DNA from: an uncultured Scytonema sp.
GTDB taxonomy: Bacteria; Cyanobacteriota; Cyanobacteriia; Cyanobacteriales; Nostocaceae
Length of the DNA: 57,802 nt
Reading direction: 5' to 3'
NCBI GenBank assembly: GCA_937873135.1
Contig: CALMVQ010000158.1
Location: 1-57,802, forward strand
The position numbers were made by a program, and so were the translations under genes. Below, one piece after another: positions 34,690 to 43,465 of the stretch. Under the pieces are notes generated by a model. That model searched no databases. It had not been told where the DNA came from and worked only from the letters and a program-made list of their open reading frames with translations. The stretch's first letter is position 1, and each line of letters begins with the position of its first letter.

Positions 34690-37600
34690 ATGATTCCAGT
34701 ACAACTTACACTTAAAAATTTCCTCAGTTACCGTGATGCAACTTTAGATTTTCGCGGGTTACATACGGCTTGCATTTGCGGTTCCAATGGCGCTGGTAAA
34801 TCTTCTCTGCTGGAAGCTATCACCTGGGCAATTTGGGGTGAAAGCAGGGCGGCTTCTGAAGATGACATTATTCAAACTGGTGCTAAAGAAGTTCGGGTTG
34901 ATTTTACCTTCCAAACCAGCCAGCAAACTTATCGAGTGATTCGCAACCGCCAGCGAGGTGGAAGTGGCGGGCTGGAATTTCAAATAGAAACTCCTAACGG
35001 ATTTCGCGCACTCACTGGCAAAGGGGTAAGGGCAACACAAGATGTGATTGTGGAACACATCAAGCTGGATTACGATACTTTTATCAATTCTGCCTACCTA
35101 CGTCAAGGTCGTGCAGATGAATTTATGCTCAAACGTCCCAGCGAACGCAAAGAAATTTTGGCAGAATTGTTGAAACTCAATCAGTACGATGAGTTAGAAG
35201 AACGAGCAAAAGAATTATCGCGTCAGTTCAAAGCACGGACAGAAGAGTTAGAACGTTCTTTGGAATCGATGAAAACTCAACTGCAACAACGCTCGTGCAT
35301 CGCCGAAAAACGAGACAATATAGAAACGGAAATTAACCAACTGCAACAAGTGCAAGCTTTTGAAAATATTCAATTACAAAGTTTGCAAGTTGTTCAGCAC
35401 CAACGCAAAAATTGGGAAGAACAGCTGAGTTTTGTTAAGCAGCAATACCAGAATCTGACTTCAGATTGCGATCGCCTCCAGCAAGAGCATTCAGCAATTA
35501 ACACTCAGATATCCAAATTAGAAGCAATCTTAAGTCAAGAAGCAGAGATTCAAGCTGGATACGCCCAATACGAAATTCTGCAAACTCTTGAAGTTGCTTT
35601 AGCGACAAAATTTGAAGAGCACACTCGCGCTGAAGGGGTGCGTCAACGTTTAACGCAGCAGCTAACCAAACAAATTAACGAAATCGAGCGACAACTGCAA
35701 CAGGCTGAAGCCCAACTACAAGCTTTACAGCAACAAGAGCAAGAAGTTCAACAAACTCTTAGTAAATCAGATGAAGTAGAAACGGCTTTAGCACAGCTAG
35801 CCACAGCGCGGGAACGTGTTGCTCATTTGGATCGATTGCAGCTACAAGTGTCGCCTTTACTTCAGCAGCGAGCAAATTTGCAAAGTAAACTAGATCGCGT
35901 TCAGGCAGGTATAGTTGCTCGCTTAGAACAGCTAGAAGCTACAGAAAACCAATTGCAATCGCGATCGTCAAGGCAACCGCAACTGCAACAAGCAGTGATG
36001 GAAGTGGCAGTTCAAATTGAGGAACTGGAGAAAAAGCGGGTTTATCTGCAACGAGTTCAAGAAAAGGGACTGGAGAGGCGTAACTTAATCGAACGCCTGC
36101 AAGCCCACCAACGGGATTATGAAAAACTGCTAGGAGAACTCCAGCAAAAGCTGCAAATGCTTCAGAACCCGAATGCTATCTGTCCTTTGTGCGAACGTTC
36201 CTTAGACGAACATCATTGGAATCGCGTAGTGGACAAAACCAAAGTCGAGTACAAAGATGCCGAAGATGAGTTATGGATAGTTAGGGAACGAATGTCTGTC
36301 TCGGACAGAGAAATTCAGGTACTCAGGTCGGAATACCGAGAAATATCGCAACAATTGACTCATGGAGATGACTTACGCGAACATCGAGGGCAATTAGCAG
36401 CACAGTTGCAACAGACAAGTGATGCTGAACAACAAATACAACAAATTGCCGAAGAAAAGCAGCAACTCATGCGCTGTTTAGAAATAGGTGATTATGCACC
36501 CGACGGGCAAGCTGAACTGCGGCAGCTAGACGACTATCTACAACAACTCAATTATAATGAACAAGACCATGCTCTTGCCCGGAACGAAGTAGAGCGGTGG
36601 CGGTGGGCAGAGATTAGACTCAGTCAAATAAAAGATGCAACTAAGCGACAAGCGCAATTGGCTGCTCGAAAACCAGAAATTCAGGCGCAAATTGCTCAAT
36701 TACAAACTAGAATGCAGCAGGAGGAACAAAATTCTGACTGTGCCAGAGAAATAGCTGCTCTTAAACAGCAAATTGCCGAAATTGACTATGACACTGAAAA
36801 ACATAACAACCTTCGCATTGCTGTTAGGAAGGGGCAATCTTGGCAGTTGGGCTATCAACACCTTGTGGGGGCGCAGCAGCAATATCCCCAACTGAAAGCA
36901 AGATATCAAGAGTTGGAGATATCGTTGCAAGGGAGATTGGCGGAACGGCAAAGACTTGTTGCTCAAATTGAAAGCATCGTTCATCAGATGGAAGAAACAG
37001 CCAACCCAACTGCTCAAATTCAAGCATTAGAGCAACAGCAGGTATCGCGTAGACGACAACTTGACGAACATCTTGGACAATTGGGGCGTCTCCAACAACT
37101 TGTTCATCAATTAGAAACACAGCAAGTTCAGTACGAGCAATCAACTCAGCAATTACAAGAAGCAAAGCGACAGTACCGTATTTATCAGGAGTTATCACAA
37201 GCCTTTGGTAAAAATGGTATCCAAACACTGATGATTGAAAATGTGTTGCCGCAATTAGAAGCCGAGACAAATCAACTTCTTTCGCGACTCAGTGCTAACC
37301 AATTGCATGTTCAATTTATTACTCAAAAAGCCGGACGGAGTGCTAAGGCAACAAAGAAAAATGCTAAGCTGATAGACACTTTGGATATTGTGATTGCTGA
37401 CGCCATCGGAACGCGAGCTTATGAAACTTATTCTGGTGGAGAAGCGTTTAGAATTAACTTTGCCATCCGTTTGGCATTGGCGAAATTATTAGCACAACGG
37501 GCAGGGGCAGCTTTACAATTGTTGATTATTGATGAAGGGTTTGGCACACAAGATGCAGAAGGATGCGATCGCTTGATTGCCGCAATTAATGCGATCTCTG

Positions 37601-37716
37601 CCGATTTCGCCTGTATCCTCACAGTCACCCACATGCCTCACCTTAAAGAAGCTTTCCAAGCCCGTATAGAAGTTAGTAAAACTCAGCAAGGTTCGCAGGT
37701 AAGTTTGTCAATTTAG
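34690..37716 (+). CDS. sbcC: Exonuclease subunit SbcC (Rad50-like SMC ATPase)
   Basis: SbcC with SbcD forms a nuclease that cuts hairpins and DNA ends. The 1008-residue protein has Walker A GSNGAGKSS (31-39), two long glutamine-rich coiled coils (about 170-470 and 520-860) around the zinc hook CPLC at 498-501, the ABC signature YSGGEAF near 914 and Walker B LLIIDEGFG with the acidic pair near 946. Length is typical. The sbcD partner is not adjacent in the window, which is common in cyanobacteria. A DndD-like relative is excluded by the zinc hook and length. Confidence 0.95.
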   Translation: MIPVQLTLKNFLSYRDATLDFRGLHTACICGSNGAGKSSLLEAITWAIWGESRAASEDDIIQTGAKEVRVDFTFQTSQQTYRVIRNRQRGGSGGLEFQIETPNGFRALTGKGVRATQDVIVEHIKLDYDTFINSAYLRQGRADEFMLKRPSERKEILAELLKLNQYDELEERAKELSRQFKARTEELERSLESMKTQLQQRSCIAEKRDNIETEINQLQQVQAFENIQLQSLQVVQHQRKNWEEQLSFVKQQYQNLTSDCDRLQQEHSAINTQISKLEAILSQEAEIQAGYAQYEILQTLEVALATKFEEHTRAEGVRQRLTQQLTKQINEIERQLQQAEAQLQALQQQEQEVQQTLSKSDEVETALAQLATARERVAHLDRLQLQVSPLLQQRANLQSKLDRVQAGIVARLEQLEATENQLQSRSSRQPQLQQAVMEVAVQIEELEKKRVYLQRVQEKGLERRNLIERLQAHQRDYEKLLGELQQKLQMLQNPNAICPLCERSLDEHHWNRVVDKTKVEYKDAEDELWIVRERMSVSDREIQVLRSEYREISQQLTHGDDLREHRGQLAAQLQQTSDAEQQIQQIAEEKQQLMRCLEIGDYAPDGQAELRQLDDYLQQLNYNEQDHALARNEVERWRWAEIRLSQIKDATKRQAQLAARKPEIQAQIAQLQTRMQQEEQNSDCAREIAALKQQIAEIDYDTEKHNNLRIAVRKGQSWQLGYQHLVGAQQQYPQLKARYQELEISLQGRLAERQRLVAQIESIVHQMEETANPTAQIQALEQQQVSRRRQLDEHLGQLGRLQQLVHQLETQQVQYEQSTQQLQEAKRQYRIYQELSQAFGKNGIQTLMIENVLPQLEAETNQLLSRLSANQLHVQFITQKAGRSAKATKKNAKLIDTLDIVIADAIGTRAYETYSGGEAFRINFAIRLALAKLLAQRAGAALQLLIIDEGFGTQDAEGCDRLIAAINAISADFACILTVTHMPHLKEAFQARIEVSKTQQGSQVSLSI

Positions 37717-37757
37717 ACAACATAATAGTGTGTTCGTTTAAATACTGATTATATCTT

Positions 37758-37803
37758 TGTTGATGGTTAATGGTTGATTGCAATTAACTATTAACCATCA
37801 ACA
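37758..37803 (+). terminator. Hairpin after sbcC
   Basis: TGTTGATGGTTAATGGTTGATT and AATTAACTATTAACCATCAACA form a 46-bp imperfect hairpin 41 bp after the sbcC stop. It is built of GGTTAAT/ATTAACC words and resembles the hairpin-plus-heptamer motif near 44950. Confidence 0.6.
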
Positions 37804-37880
37804 ATGAACAAACAAATTAATTGTTAAGTGATTATCCGAACATAATATAATACCAAGTTGAAAAAAGAATGCGGCAGATG

Positions 37881-37917
37881 CCATGTAGGGGCGAACGGCT
37901 GTTCGCCCTTACCATGG
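37881..37917. repeat. Palindromic repeat with GGGCGAAC arms
   Basis: CCATGTAGGGGCGAAC and GTTCGCCCTTACCATGG form a hairpin with one single-base bulge and one mismatch. It stands 30 bp beyond the 3' end of the minus-strand gene to its right. Palindromes of this kind are dispersed in cyanobacterial genomes. Confidence 0.65.
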
Positions 37918-37946
37918 GTTCTTGTAGCAAGATTTGAAAAATAGCA

Positions 37947-38489
37947 TTACCGACTTTGGAGTTTCCCAGCCCATTGAGTGAAGTCATCAGGAAAGGCAAA
38001 ACGAATGCGTTTCCTTGCAAGTGCTTGAGCAAGCGATCTGACTTCTTGATCGCTTTGGCATCCCTGCTTGCGCTCCCATCCTGCAACGACAGCCTTTTCC
38101 ACCGTCATTATACGGTCGAGGTCAGCGACGAGACGATGTTCTACTACCCCAGGAATAAAGGCGTACTGAGGTCGTCTGCCTCGTTCAATTTCGCATAGAT
38201 ATTGCTCATCAACTTCTACAAGAGGAACTACCTCGATAAACGGACGAGAAGAGCAGGAGCGTACAATATCGCATGTTTGCGTAACCACAACAAAGCCCCT
38301 AACCTCAGATTCTATAAGATCATCAATTCCCTGTTGTGCAGCATCTAATGATGCCTTTGTAAGAGGTCGCTGAGGGTCATAGCGTTGAACGAACCAGTGT
38401 TCGCCAAGTACATAGTCACCCTGACGCCACTTTTCAAGAGCAGCATCTATTTCCTGAATCCATATCGCACTCTCATTGCCTGCTGTCAC
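37947..38489 (-). CDS. Unrecognised conserved-looking protein with TQTCD motif
   Basis: The 180-residue soluble protein starts MTAGNESAIWIQEIDAALEKW. Its most striking segment is GFVVVTQTCDIVRSCSSRPF near residue 64, where a hydrophobic strand leads to TQTCD, followed by FIEVVPLVEVDEQYLCE and RRPQYAFIPG. These have the look of conserved catalytic or binding positions. The protein stops abruptly soon after FAFPDDF, and a palindromic repeat lies just downstream, so the C-terminus may have been cut. I do not know the family. Its neighbours sbcC (convergent) and a methyltransferase (divergent) give no firm clue. Confidence 0.65.
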   Translation of the reverse strand: MTAGNESAIWIQEIDAALEKWRQGDYVLGEHWFVQRYDPQRPLTKASLDAAQQGIDDLIESEVRGFVVVTQTCDIVRSCSSRPFIEVVPLVEVDEQYLCEIERGRRPQYAFIPGVVEHRLVADLDRIMTVEKAVVAGWERKQGCQSDQEVRSLAQALARKRIRFAFPDDFTQWAGKLQSR

Positions 38490-38612
38490 GTTTGGGGGTC
38501 CTTGCTACTCCTGAGAGCGGAAGATTTAAAGTGAGTGTCAAATGAAGTAACGTGTAGTTGATATCAAACCCAACTAGAGGCTCATAACAGGGACTTCAAG
38601 AGGATGTGAGTA

Positions 38613-39419
38613 ATGCTACCAAAACTAAACAGTACGAGCAATCAATCAAACAAGGGTAGCCAGGAGAGTGCCAGTCATGGTGTAACCAGCCTGGATATTA
38701 AGGGAAGTCTTTCTTCTTGGGGAATGTGGGAACGCCTCGTGCCCGAACAAATTGCAGATGATCCAGCTAGCCAGAGAATTCTACAGATCCATCTTGAACG
38801 TTACAAAACGGCGGCTTGTTATGCCAAAGACAAACGGATATTAGACATTGCTTGTGGCACAGGATACGGCAGCCAAATGCTTCACCTTTCAGGAGCGTTG
38901 TCTGTTGTCGGAGTTGACTTGTCTGCAAGTGCGATCGCCTATGCTCGCGAACATTATCAATTTCCTCATGTTAAGTTTATCTGTGCCAACGCAGAGATGT
39001 TTGAGACGTCAGAACAATTTGATGTAGTTGTGTCATTTGAGACTATAGAACATCTGCTTCAGCCTGATAAATTTCTTCAGCGCATTCATAATCTCTTAGC
39101 AAGAGAGGGGTATTTATTGCTCTCGGTTCCTTTAGGCGAAACCCGTCATCTTGATTCCTATCACCTCCATGCTTTTAGTCAACAGGATGTATTTAACCTG
39201 CTTGAGGAGACAGGATTCTCAGTAGAGCAATACCGATGTGACGATTATTTCCTATCTTATCGCGATCTCCTCGGATGGCAGCAACTTTATCCAGAGTCCC
39301 AGGCTTCCCTGTCCGATCTACTGTTTACCCGTCGAGGACATCAATGTATATTGAACTTGATTAGACAAGGTGGTTTTCATCTACCCCAACTATTTTGTGT
39401 GTGTAGCCGCTTGTATTGA
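38613..39419 (+). CDS. Class I SAM-dependent methyltransferase
   Basis: The 268-residue protein has a Rossmann methyltransferase core of the Methyltransf_11/UbiG type: motif I ILDIACGTGYGS near 81, the acidic motif II end VVGVDLSASAI near 103, and FDVVVSFETIEHL near 145. The first 70 residues are a polar extension. The substrate cannot be deduced; relatives often sit in cell-wall glycan clusters, but no such cluster is here. It may form a unit with the following Uma2 gene, 101 bp downstream. Confidence 0.88.
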   Translation: MLPKLNSTSNQSNKGSQESASHGVTSLDIKGSLSSWGMWERLVPEQIADDPASQRILQIHLERYKTAACYAKDKRILDIACGTGYGSQMLHLSGALSVVGVDLSASAIAYAREHYQFPHVKFICANAEMFETSEQFDVVVSFETIEHLLQPDKFLQRIHNLLAREGYLLLSVPLGETRHLDSYHLHAFSQQDVFNLLEETGFSVEQYRCDDYFLSYRDLLGWQQLYPESQASLSDLLFTRRGHQCILNLIRQGGFHLPQLFCVCSRLY

Positions 39420-39520
39420 GATCACAAACAAATATCTGCATCCCGCTACGGTTGGTGAATCTAAAATGGTATGAGCTACTTCTTGCTGAATCTTCTCTAC
39501 TTTAGCGCTCCCATCATATT

Positions 39521-40321
39521 ATGACATTCCTAACTCACTATGTTCCGCAATCCGAGCCGCCACTTCCTCCTTGGGAAACGCTGCCGACAATGTATGATTT
39601 ACCTAGCGATAATCCACAGCAGCCAGGTTTGCCAGACGACTTTCACTTCTTACAACCACTGCTACTCTTTTTAACTTTTTTGCCAGCCAACTGGAAATCG
39701 GAACTAGTATACAGTGCTGCTGACCTTAATCTATACTATGATTTGCAGCATACTCAGTGGTACAAACGGCCCGATTGGTTTGGTGTCGTAGGAGTTCCAA
39801 AACTATATCAAGGGCGAGATTTACGTTTAAGTTATGTCACTTGGCAAGAGAGAGTCAATCCCTTTGTTGTCGTTGAGTTGTTATCTCCTGGTACGGAAGA
39901 TGAAGATCTAGGTGAGACGGAAAGAGAACCAAATAAACCTCCTACTAAGTGGTTCGTATACGAACGGATTCTGCGGATTCCCTATTATGTGATCTTTAGT
40001 CGCTATACCAATGAACTTCAGGGATTTCACTTAGTAGGCGCTCACTATGAATCAATGAATTTTGCTGATGGACGCTTACTCTTGCCAGAGTTAGGCTTAA
40101 GTTTGGGATTATGGCAGGGATCGTTTCAGGATATTGAGCGGTTGTGGCTGCGGTGGTTTACTTTAGAAGGAAAATTGATACCCGTACCCACAGAGGATGC
40201 GATCGCCGCTAAACAAGAGGCTGAGCTTGCCAAACAAGAGGCCGAGCTTGCGAATAGAAGAGCAGAACAATTAGCAGAGCGCTTGCGTCAGTTAGGTGTA
40301 AATCCTGATGAGTTCGAGTAA
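39521..40321 (+). CDS. Uma2 family (DUF820) endonuclease-like protein with coiled-coil tail
   Basis: The 266-residue protein has the larger Uma2 form: N-terminal PPWETLPTMYDLPSDNPQQPG, core strands RPDWFGVVGVPK near 86 and NPFVVVELLSPGTEDED near 113 with active-site acidic residues, then RIPYYVIFSRYTNELQGFHL near 149. It ends in a short coiled coil built from repeated KQEAELA words and the common ending ERLRQLGVNPDE. The tail is typical of the cyanobacterial subfamily. Function is unsettled; it differs in length from the 178-residue relative near the left end. Confidence 0.87.
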   Translation: MTFLTHYVPQSEPPLPPWETLPTMYDLPSDNPQQPGLPDDFHFLQPLLLFLTFLPANWKSELVYSAADLNLYYDLQHTQWYKRPDWFGVVGVPKLYQGRDLRLSYVTWQERVNPFVVVELLSPGTEDEDLGETEREPNKPPTKWFVYERILRIPYYVIFSRYTNELQGFHLVGAHYESMNFADGRLLLPELGLSLGLWQGSFQDIERLWLRWFTLEGKLIPVPTEDAIAAKQEAELAKQEAELANRRAEQLAERLRQLGVNPDEFE

Positions 40322-40363
40322 CTCTGGTGCACGACTAATAAGAATAATGTTGACTCGCTCCCT

Positions 40364-40396
40364 AGATGCCCGACTTCTTCAAGAAGTCGGGCATCT
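40364..40396. terminator. Perfect 33-bp palindrome after the Uma2 gene
   Basis: AGATGCCCGACTTCTT and its complement AAGAAGTCGGGCATCT are separated by a single base. It lies 43 bp after the Uma2 stop and likely forms a terminator-like hairpin. It is related to the hairpins at 45527 and 47459. Confidence 0.65.
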
Positions 40397-40554
40397 GATC
40401 AACTTTTTGCGATTAAAACGCTTGATTGTTTATCTTAGGTGGATAGGCGATCGCATAATATAATTGCTAAAATCTCTCAGCAATCTTTGAATATATTATC
40501 CATATTGGTTTACTCTTGCCATTTGACAATCACCTCTGACTCTTGACGCCCCGA

Positions 40555-40692
40555 ATGCCAAGTCTCAGTCGCATAGTTGCTGTTGTCAATTCAGGAGCCA
40601 AGGGCGCTGGAGGGAATTTGACTATCGAAACTAGACAATTAAGTGTCAGAGATGATGCACGAGTGTCTGTTAGTACTTCTATATCATGGTAG
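40555..40692 (+). pseudogene. Fragment of a filamentous-haemagglutinin-like secreted protein
   Basis: A 45-codon frame reads NSGAKGAGGNLTIETRQLSV followed by RDDARVSVSTS. This is the repeat signature of cyanobacterial two-partner-secretion haemagglutinin-type proteins ('GxGGNLTIxTxxLxVRDGAxVSxST'). It stops at TAG and no full domain survives on either side. The downstream frame to 40927 is open but unrecognisable. It is a relic; the rest of 40397-41089 shows nothing else. Confidence 0.6.
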
Positions 40693-41089
40693 CGGGTTTG
40701 TCAATGCTGATGCCGCAGTCCGACGAGCAAAGCGCGATCGCACGAGGTGTAGCGTAATAGAACTGCCCAACGATGTAGGGATTCAAGCTTGGACTTCCTG
40801 TTTCTCGCGGCACGGCAGTGCAAACAGATTTTGTTTTCAGATCCGTTCAAATTCGGGGGCGGTGAGTACTTCTAGCAAACCACACTCAAAACCAGAAGCC
40901 AAAGCTATCATCCCCGCGACTGCTTAGGTGTTTAACAACAATAACGATGACTGAAAGTACTTACTTACAAATTGTGGCAACCGTATCTTCTCGCTACTGG
41001 ATTACAAGTAAACGAGAAGAGGGTGTGCTATTGCTCATTTATAAATTGTTTTTCATCAGGCTAAGAAAAGCTTCAGTTCCGGTTTTCAT

Positions 41090-42439
41090 TTAAATATCTA
41101 GAACCACTTTTGAGGTTCCAGGCTGAGAAATACAAATGAGTACTGAACCTTCATCGATTGTAGCACTTGGAGAGTCTTGGTAAACTACTTCTCCTTCACG
41201 AATTTTGCACATACAAGTACCACAGATCCCTGCACGACAACTGTACGGTGGATCAATTCCATTTGCTTCCGCAAAGTCTAATATACTACCATCATCTACC
41301 TTCCAAGTCAAAGTTCTGTTAGAGCGAGCAAAAACAATTTCAGCCTCTTCAATTCCATCCCCGACAGTTACAGCAGGGGGTATTGTCTCGGATGATTGAC
41401 TGCTCTTACCAAAAGATTCAAAGAAAACTCTGCTATCAGGCACTCCCCATGCTTTAAGTCCTTGCATCATGGACTGTAGAAAGAGTGGAGAACCACATAA
41501 GTAAAACTCTGCTTCTTGCTTAACTAACTGTTGAATAACAGAAGTGTCAACATAACCAACACTGTGGTAATAACCTTCATCCTCAGGGCTGGGACGACTG
41601 TAGCGAAAATGCAACTGTAGGTTAGGATTTTGTTGGGCGATCGCCATGATTTCATCACGACAAGCATGGAAACTTCCATTTCTGGCACCATGTACGAACA
41701 ACAGAGGACGGTTAGGGTTAAGTTTTGAACAAGCTTTCACCATACTTAGCAAGGGCGTAATTCCGACTCCATTACTAATAAATACTGCAGGAATGGACTT
41801 TTGAGTATCTAAAACAAACGTACCGTTTGGTGGCTTTACTGAAATGACCGAACCTTCATGAATGTGATCGTGCATAAAATTAGATACGACACCATCCGCC
41901 ACTTCTAAACCTTCAGGGGCGAGTTCGCGCTTAATCGATAGACGATAGTATTCACAGGGATCAGTGTAATCTGAAAGTGAGTAGTTGCGAATGACAGGCC
42001 TATTCTTTCCAGGAATATCAAGCTTAATTGTCAAAAATTGACCCGCCTGAAAGTTAGGAATTTCTCTCTTGTCCTTTGGTTGCAAGTAGAAGGACGTAAT
42101 TTCTGCACTTTCTTTCACCTTCCGAACAACAGCAAAATTTCGCCAATCCTTCCAGATCTGACTGTCTTTCCTCTCAGCTGGCTGAGAGGATTGTTGTTCA
42201 CTTAAATCTTGAGCAGATGTTCTGCTATTAGCGCGATCTGTCAAAACTGCCCCAAAAACAGCAGCGCCACTTGCCGCAAGTAGAGAGGAATAGACACCAA
42301 ATCGATAAGCAGACTTATCTTTAGTATTTGTCACACCAATGACTACTGCAGCCGCTAAAATTACAAATGAGCAAGTTGTCGCAGCTGCTGTCACACTTCT
42401 CACGAATCGATTCCTAATTCTTCTCAGACTTTCCAGCAT
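41090..42439 (-). CDS. Membrane-anchored flavin reductase fused to a 2Fe-2S ferredoxin
   Basis: The 449-residue protein has two N-terminal hydrophobic segments (about 14-36 and 47-66), then a ferredoxin-reductase-type FAD domain with RNYSLSDYTDPCEYYRLSIKR near 160 and an NAD domain with FISNGVGITPLLSM near 220. A C-terminal plant-type 2Fe-2S ferredoxin follows with YSCRAGICGTC near 396 and a distal cysteine in VLICISQP. Soluble relatives (flavohaemoprotein or Hcr-like reductases) lack the membrane anchor. It probably moves electrons from NAD(P)H to a membrane-near acceptor; the partner is unknown. Confidence 0.88.
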   Translation of the reverse strand: MLESLRRIRNRFVRSVTAAATTCSFVILAAAVVIGVTNTKDKSAYRFGVYSSLLAASGAAVFGAVLTDRANSRTSAQDLSEQQSSQPAERKDSQIWKDWRNFAVVRKVKESAEITSFYLQPKDKREIPNFQAGQFLTIKLDIPGKNRPVIRNYSLSDYTDPCEYYRLSIKRELAPEGLEVADGVVSNFMHDHIHEGSVISVKPPNGTFVLDTQKSIPAVFISNGVGITPLLSMVKACSKLNPNRPLLFVHGARNGSFHACRDEIMAIAQQNPNLQLHFRYSRPSPEDEGYYHSVGYVDTSVIQQLVKQEAEFYLCGSPLFLQSMMQGLKAWGVPDSRVFFESFGKSSQSSETIPPAVTVGDGIEEAEIVFARSNRTLTWKVDDGSILDFAEANGIDPPYSCRAGICGTCMCKIREGEVVYQDSPSATIDEGSVLICISQPGTSKVVLDI

Positions 42440-43465
42440 GGTCGCTCAATATTAAATAAACTACGATTAAAGTCTTAATAGACATTTGATTTTATTTTTG
42501 AGTAAATCAAAGCACTACAAGTTATTTCTACATAAAATATTTACAAAAGTAAACTGATATTTCTCATAAAAGCTCCTCAGAAGATACTCAGCAAATATTA
42601 ATTTAAGTTGGACCGTAAGTTGCAAATATCACTTCCTCAGAATTAAACGTTAAAAGCTAGTCTTTCAAGCTTTTTGAGATGGTAACTTTATTTCCGCGCC
42701 AGACGTAATAGTACCGCTACCTTGGAATTAAAAATGAAAAAAGCTTGCGTTACACACTGTTTAGAAATTGTGAATGGTCGCTTGATTTTTGCGTCCCGTG
42801 TACTTATTCTATAATAAGGGCTAGTAATAAGTAGATAAGTATTGGTGATAAAAAAGACAATTGTCTCTTCCTCTGAGAACCAATGCTCAATCACCAATAC
42901 CCATTCACTTAGGAGGGTATGTAAATTATTCCAGTAGTTAAAAATTAAAAATTTCCTCTAAGCTTTTACAAACAAGGGCAGCAGTACTTTCAAAACTATA
43001 TTCCGCACTTCAAAATGTAATATGTTTAGATTCAAGAATAATTCCTAATAATGAGCAATTGTTAAATATTAATACTGATAATTATGGGTGATGTGTAATT
43101 TTTGTTTAACAACCATTAGCAAAATATTGGAAATATGCGCACACTACACTTTGAAGTACAATAAGTGGGTTCAAAGTAGCGTCTTTGTTCTTGTAAGTCA
43201 AAAGTAAAATAGGTAATCTTACACCAGAGCAACGGAAGTCATAAAAAAATGCTCGTTTTAAGTACAAAACCCGCTCTGTTTAAAAAATTTGTGCCGAGAT
43301 GTGCTCTTCGGTGTCATATACAGCGTCAACCCTTCCATCCCACGTTTAAGTAGGTGGAATTGAAGCAGTATCGCTGAAATCTGAAGTGAAATTTTCTACC
43401 AGAAGTGTGAGTTGCAAACAACCCGGTATCTGCAACCATTGCCTTGAAGGGATAGAGAGTCATTT
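42440..43465. other. Gene-free region of about 1 kb
   Basis: The region lies between two divergent genes. A modest inverted repeat AGTATTGGTGA/TCACCAATAC spans 42837-42899. A 69-codon minus-strand frame here is not protein-like. No tRNA, transposase remnant or known RNA was recognised. Promoters for both flanking genes should lie at its ends. Confidence 0.5.

Noticed and set aside
40643-40927. 94-codon plus-strand frame after the haemagglutinin fragment
   Set aside because: It runs in a different frame across the fragment's stop and shows no coherent family similarity; treated as noise beside a relic.
40947-41093. 48-codon plus-strand frame ending just inside the reductase gene
   Set aside because: Starts with an ATG but has no conserved look and overlaps the convergent gene's end; too weak to call.
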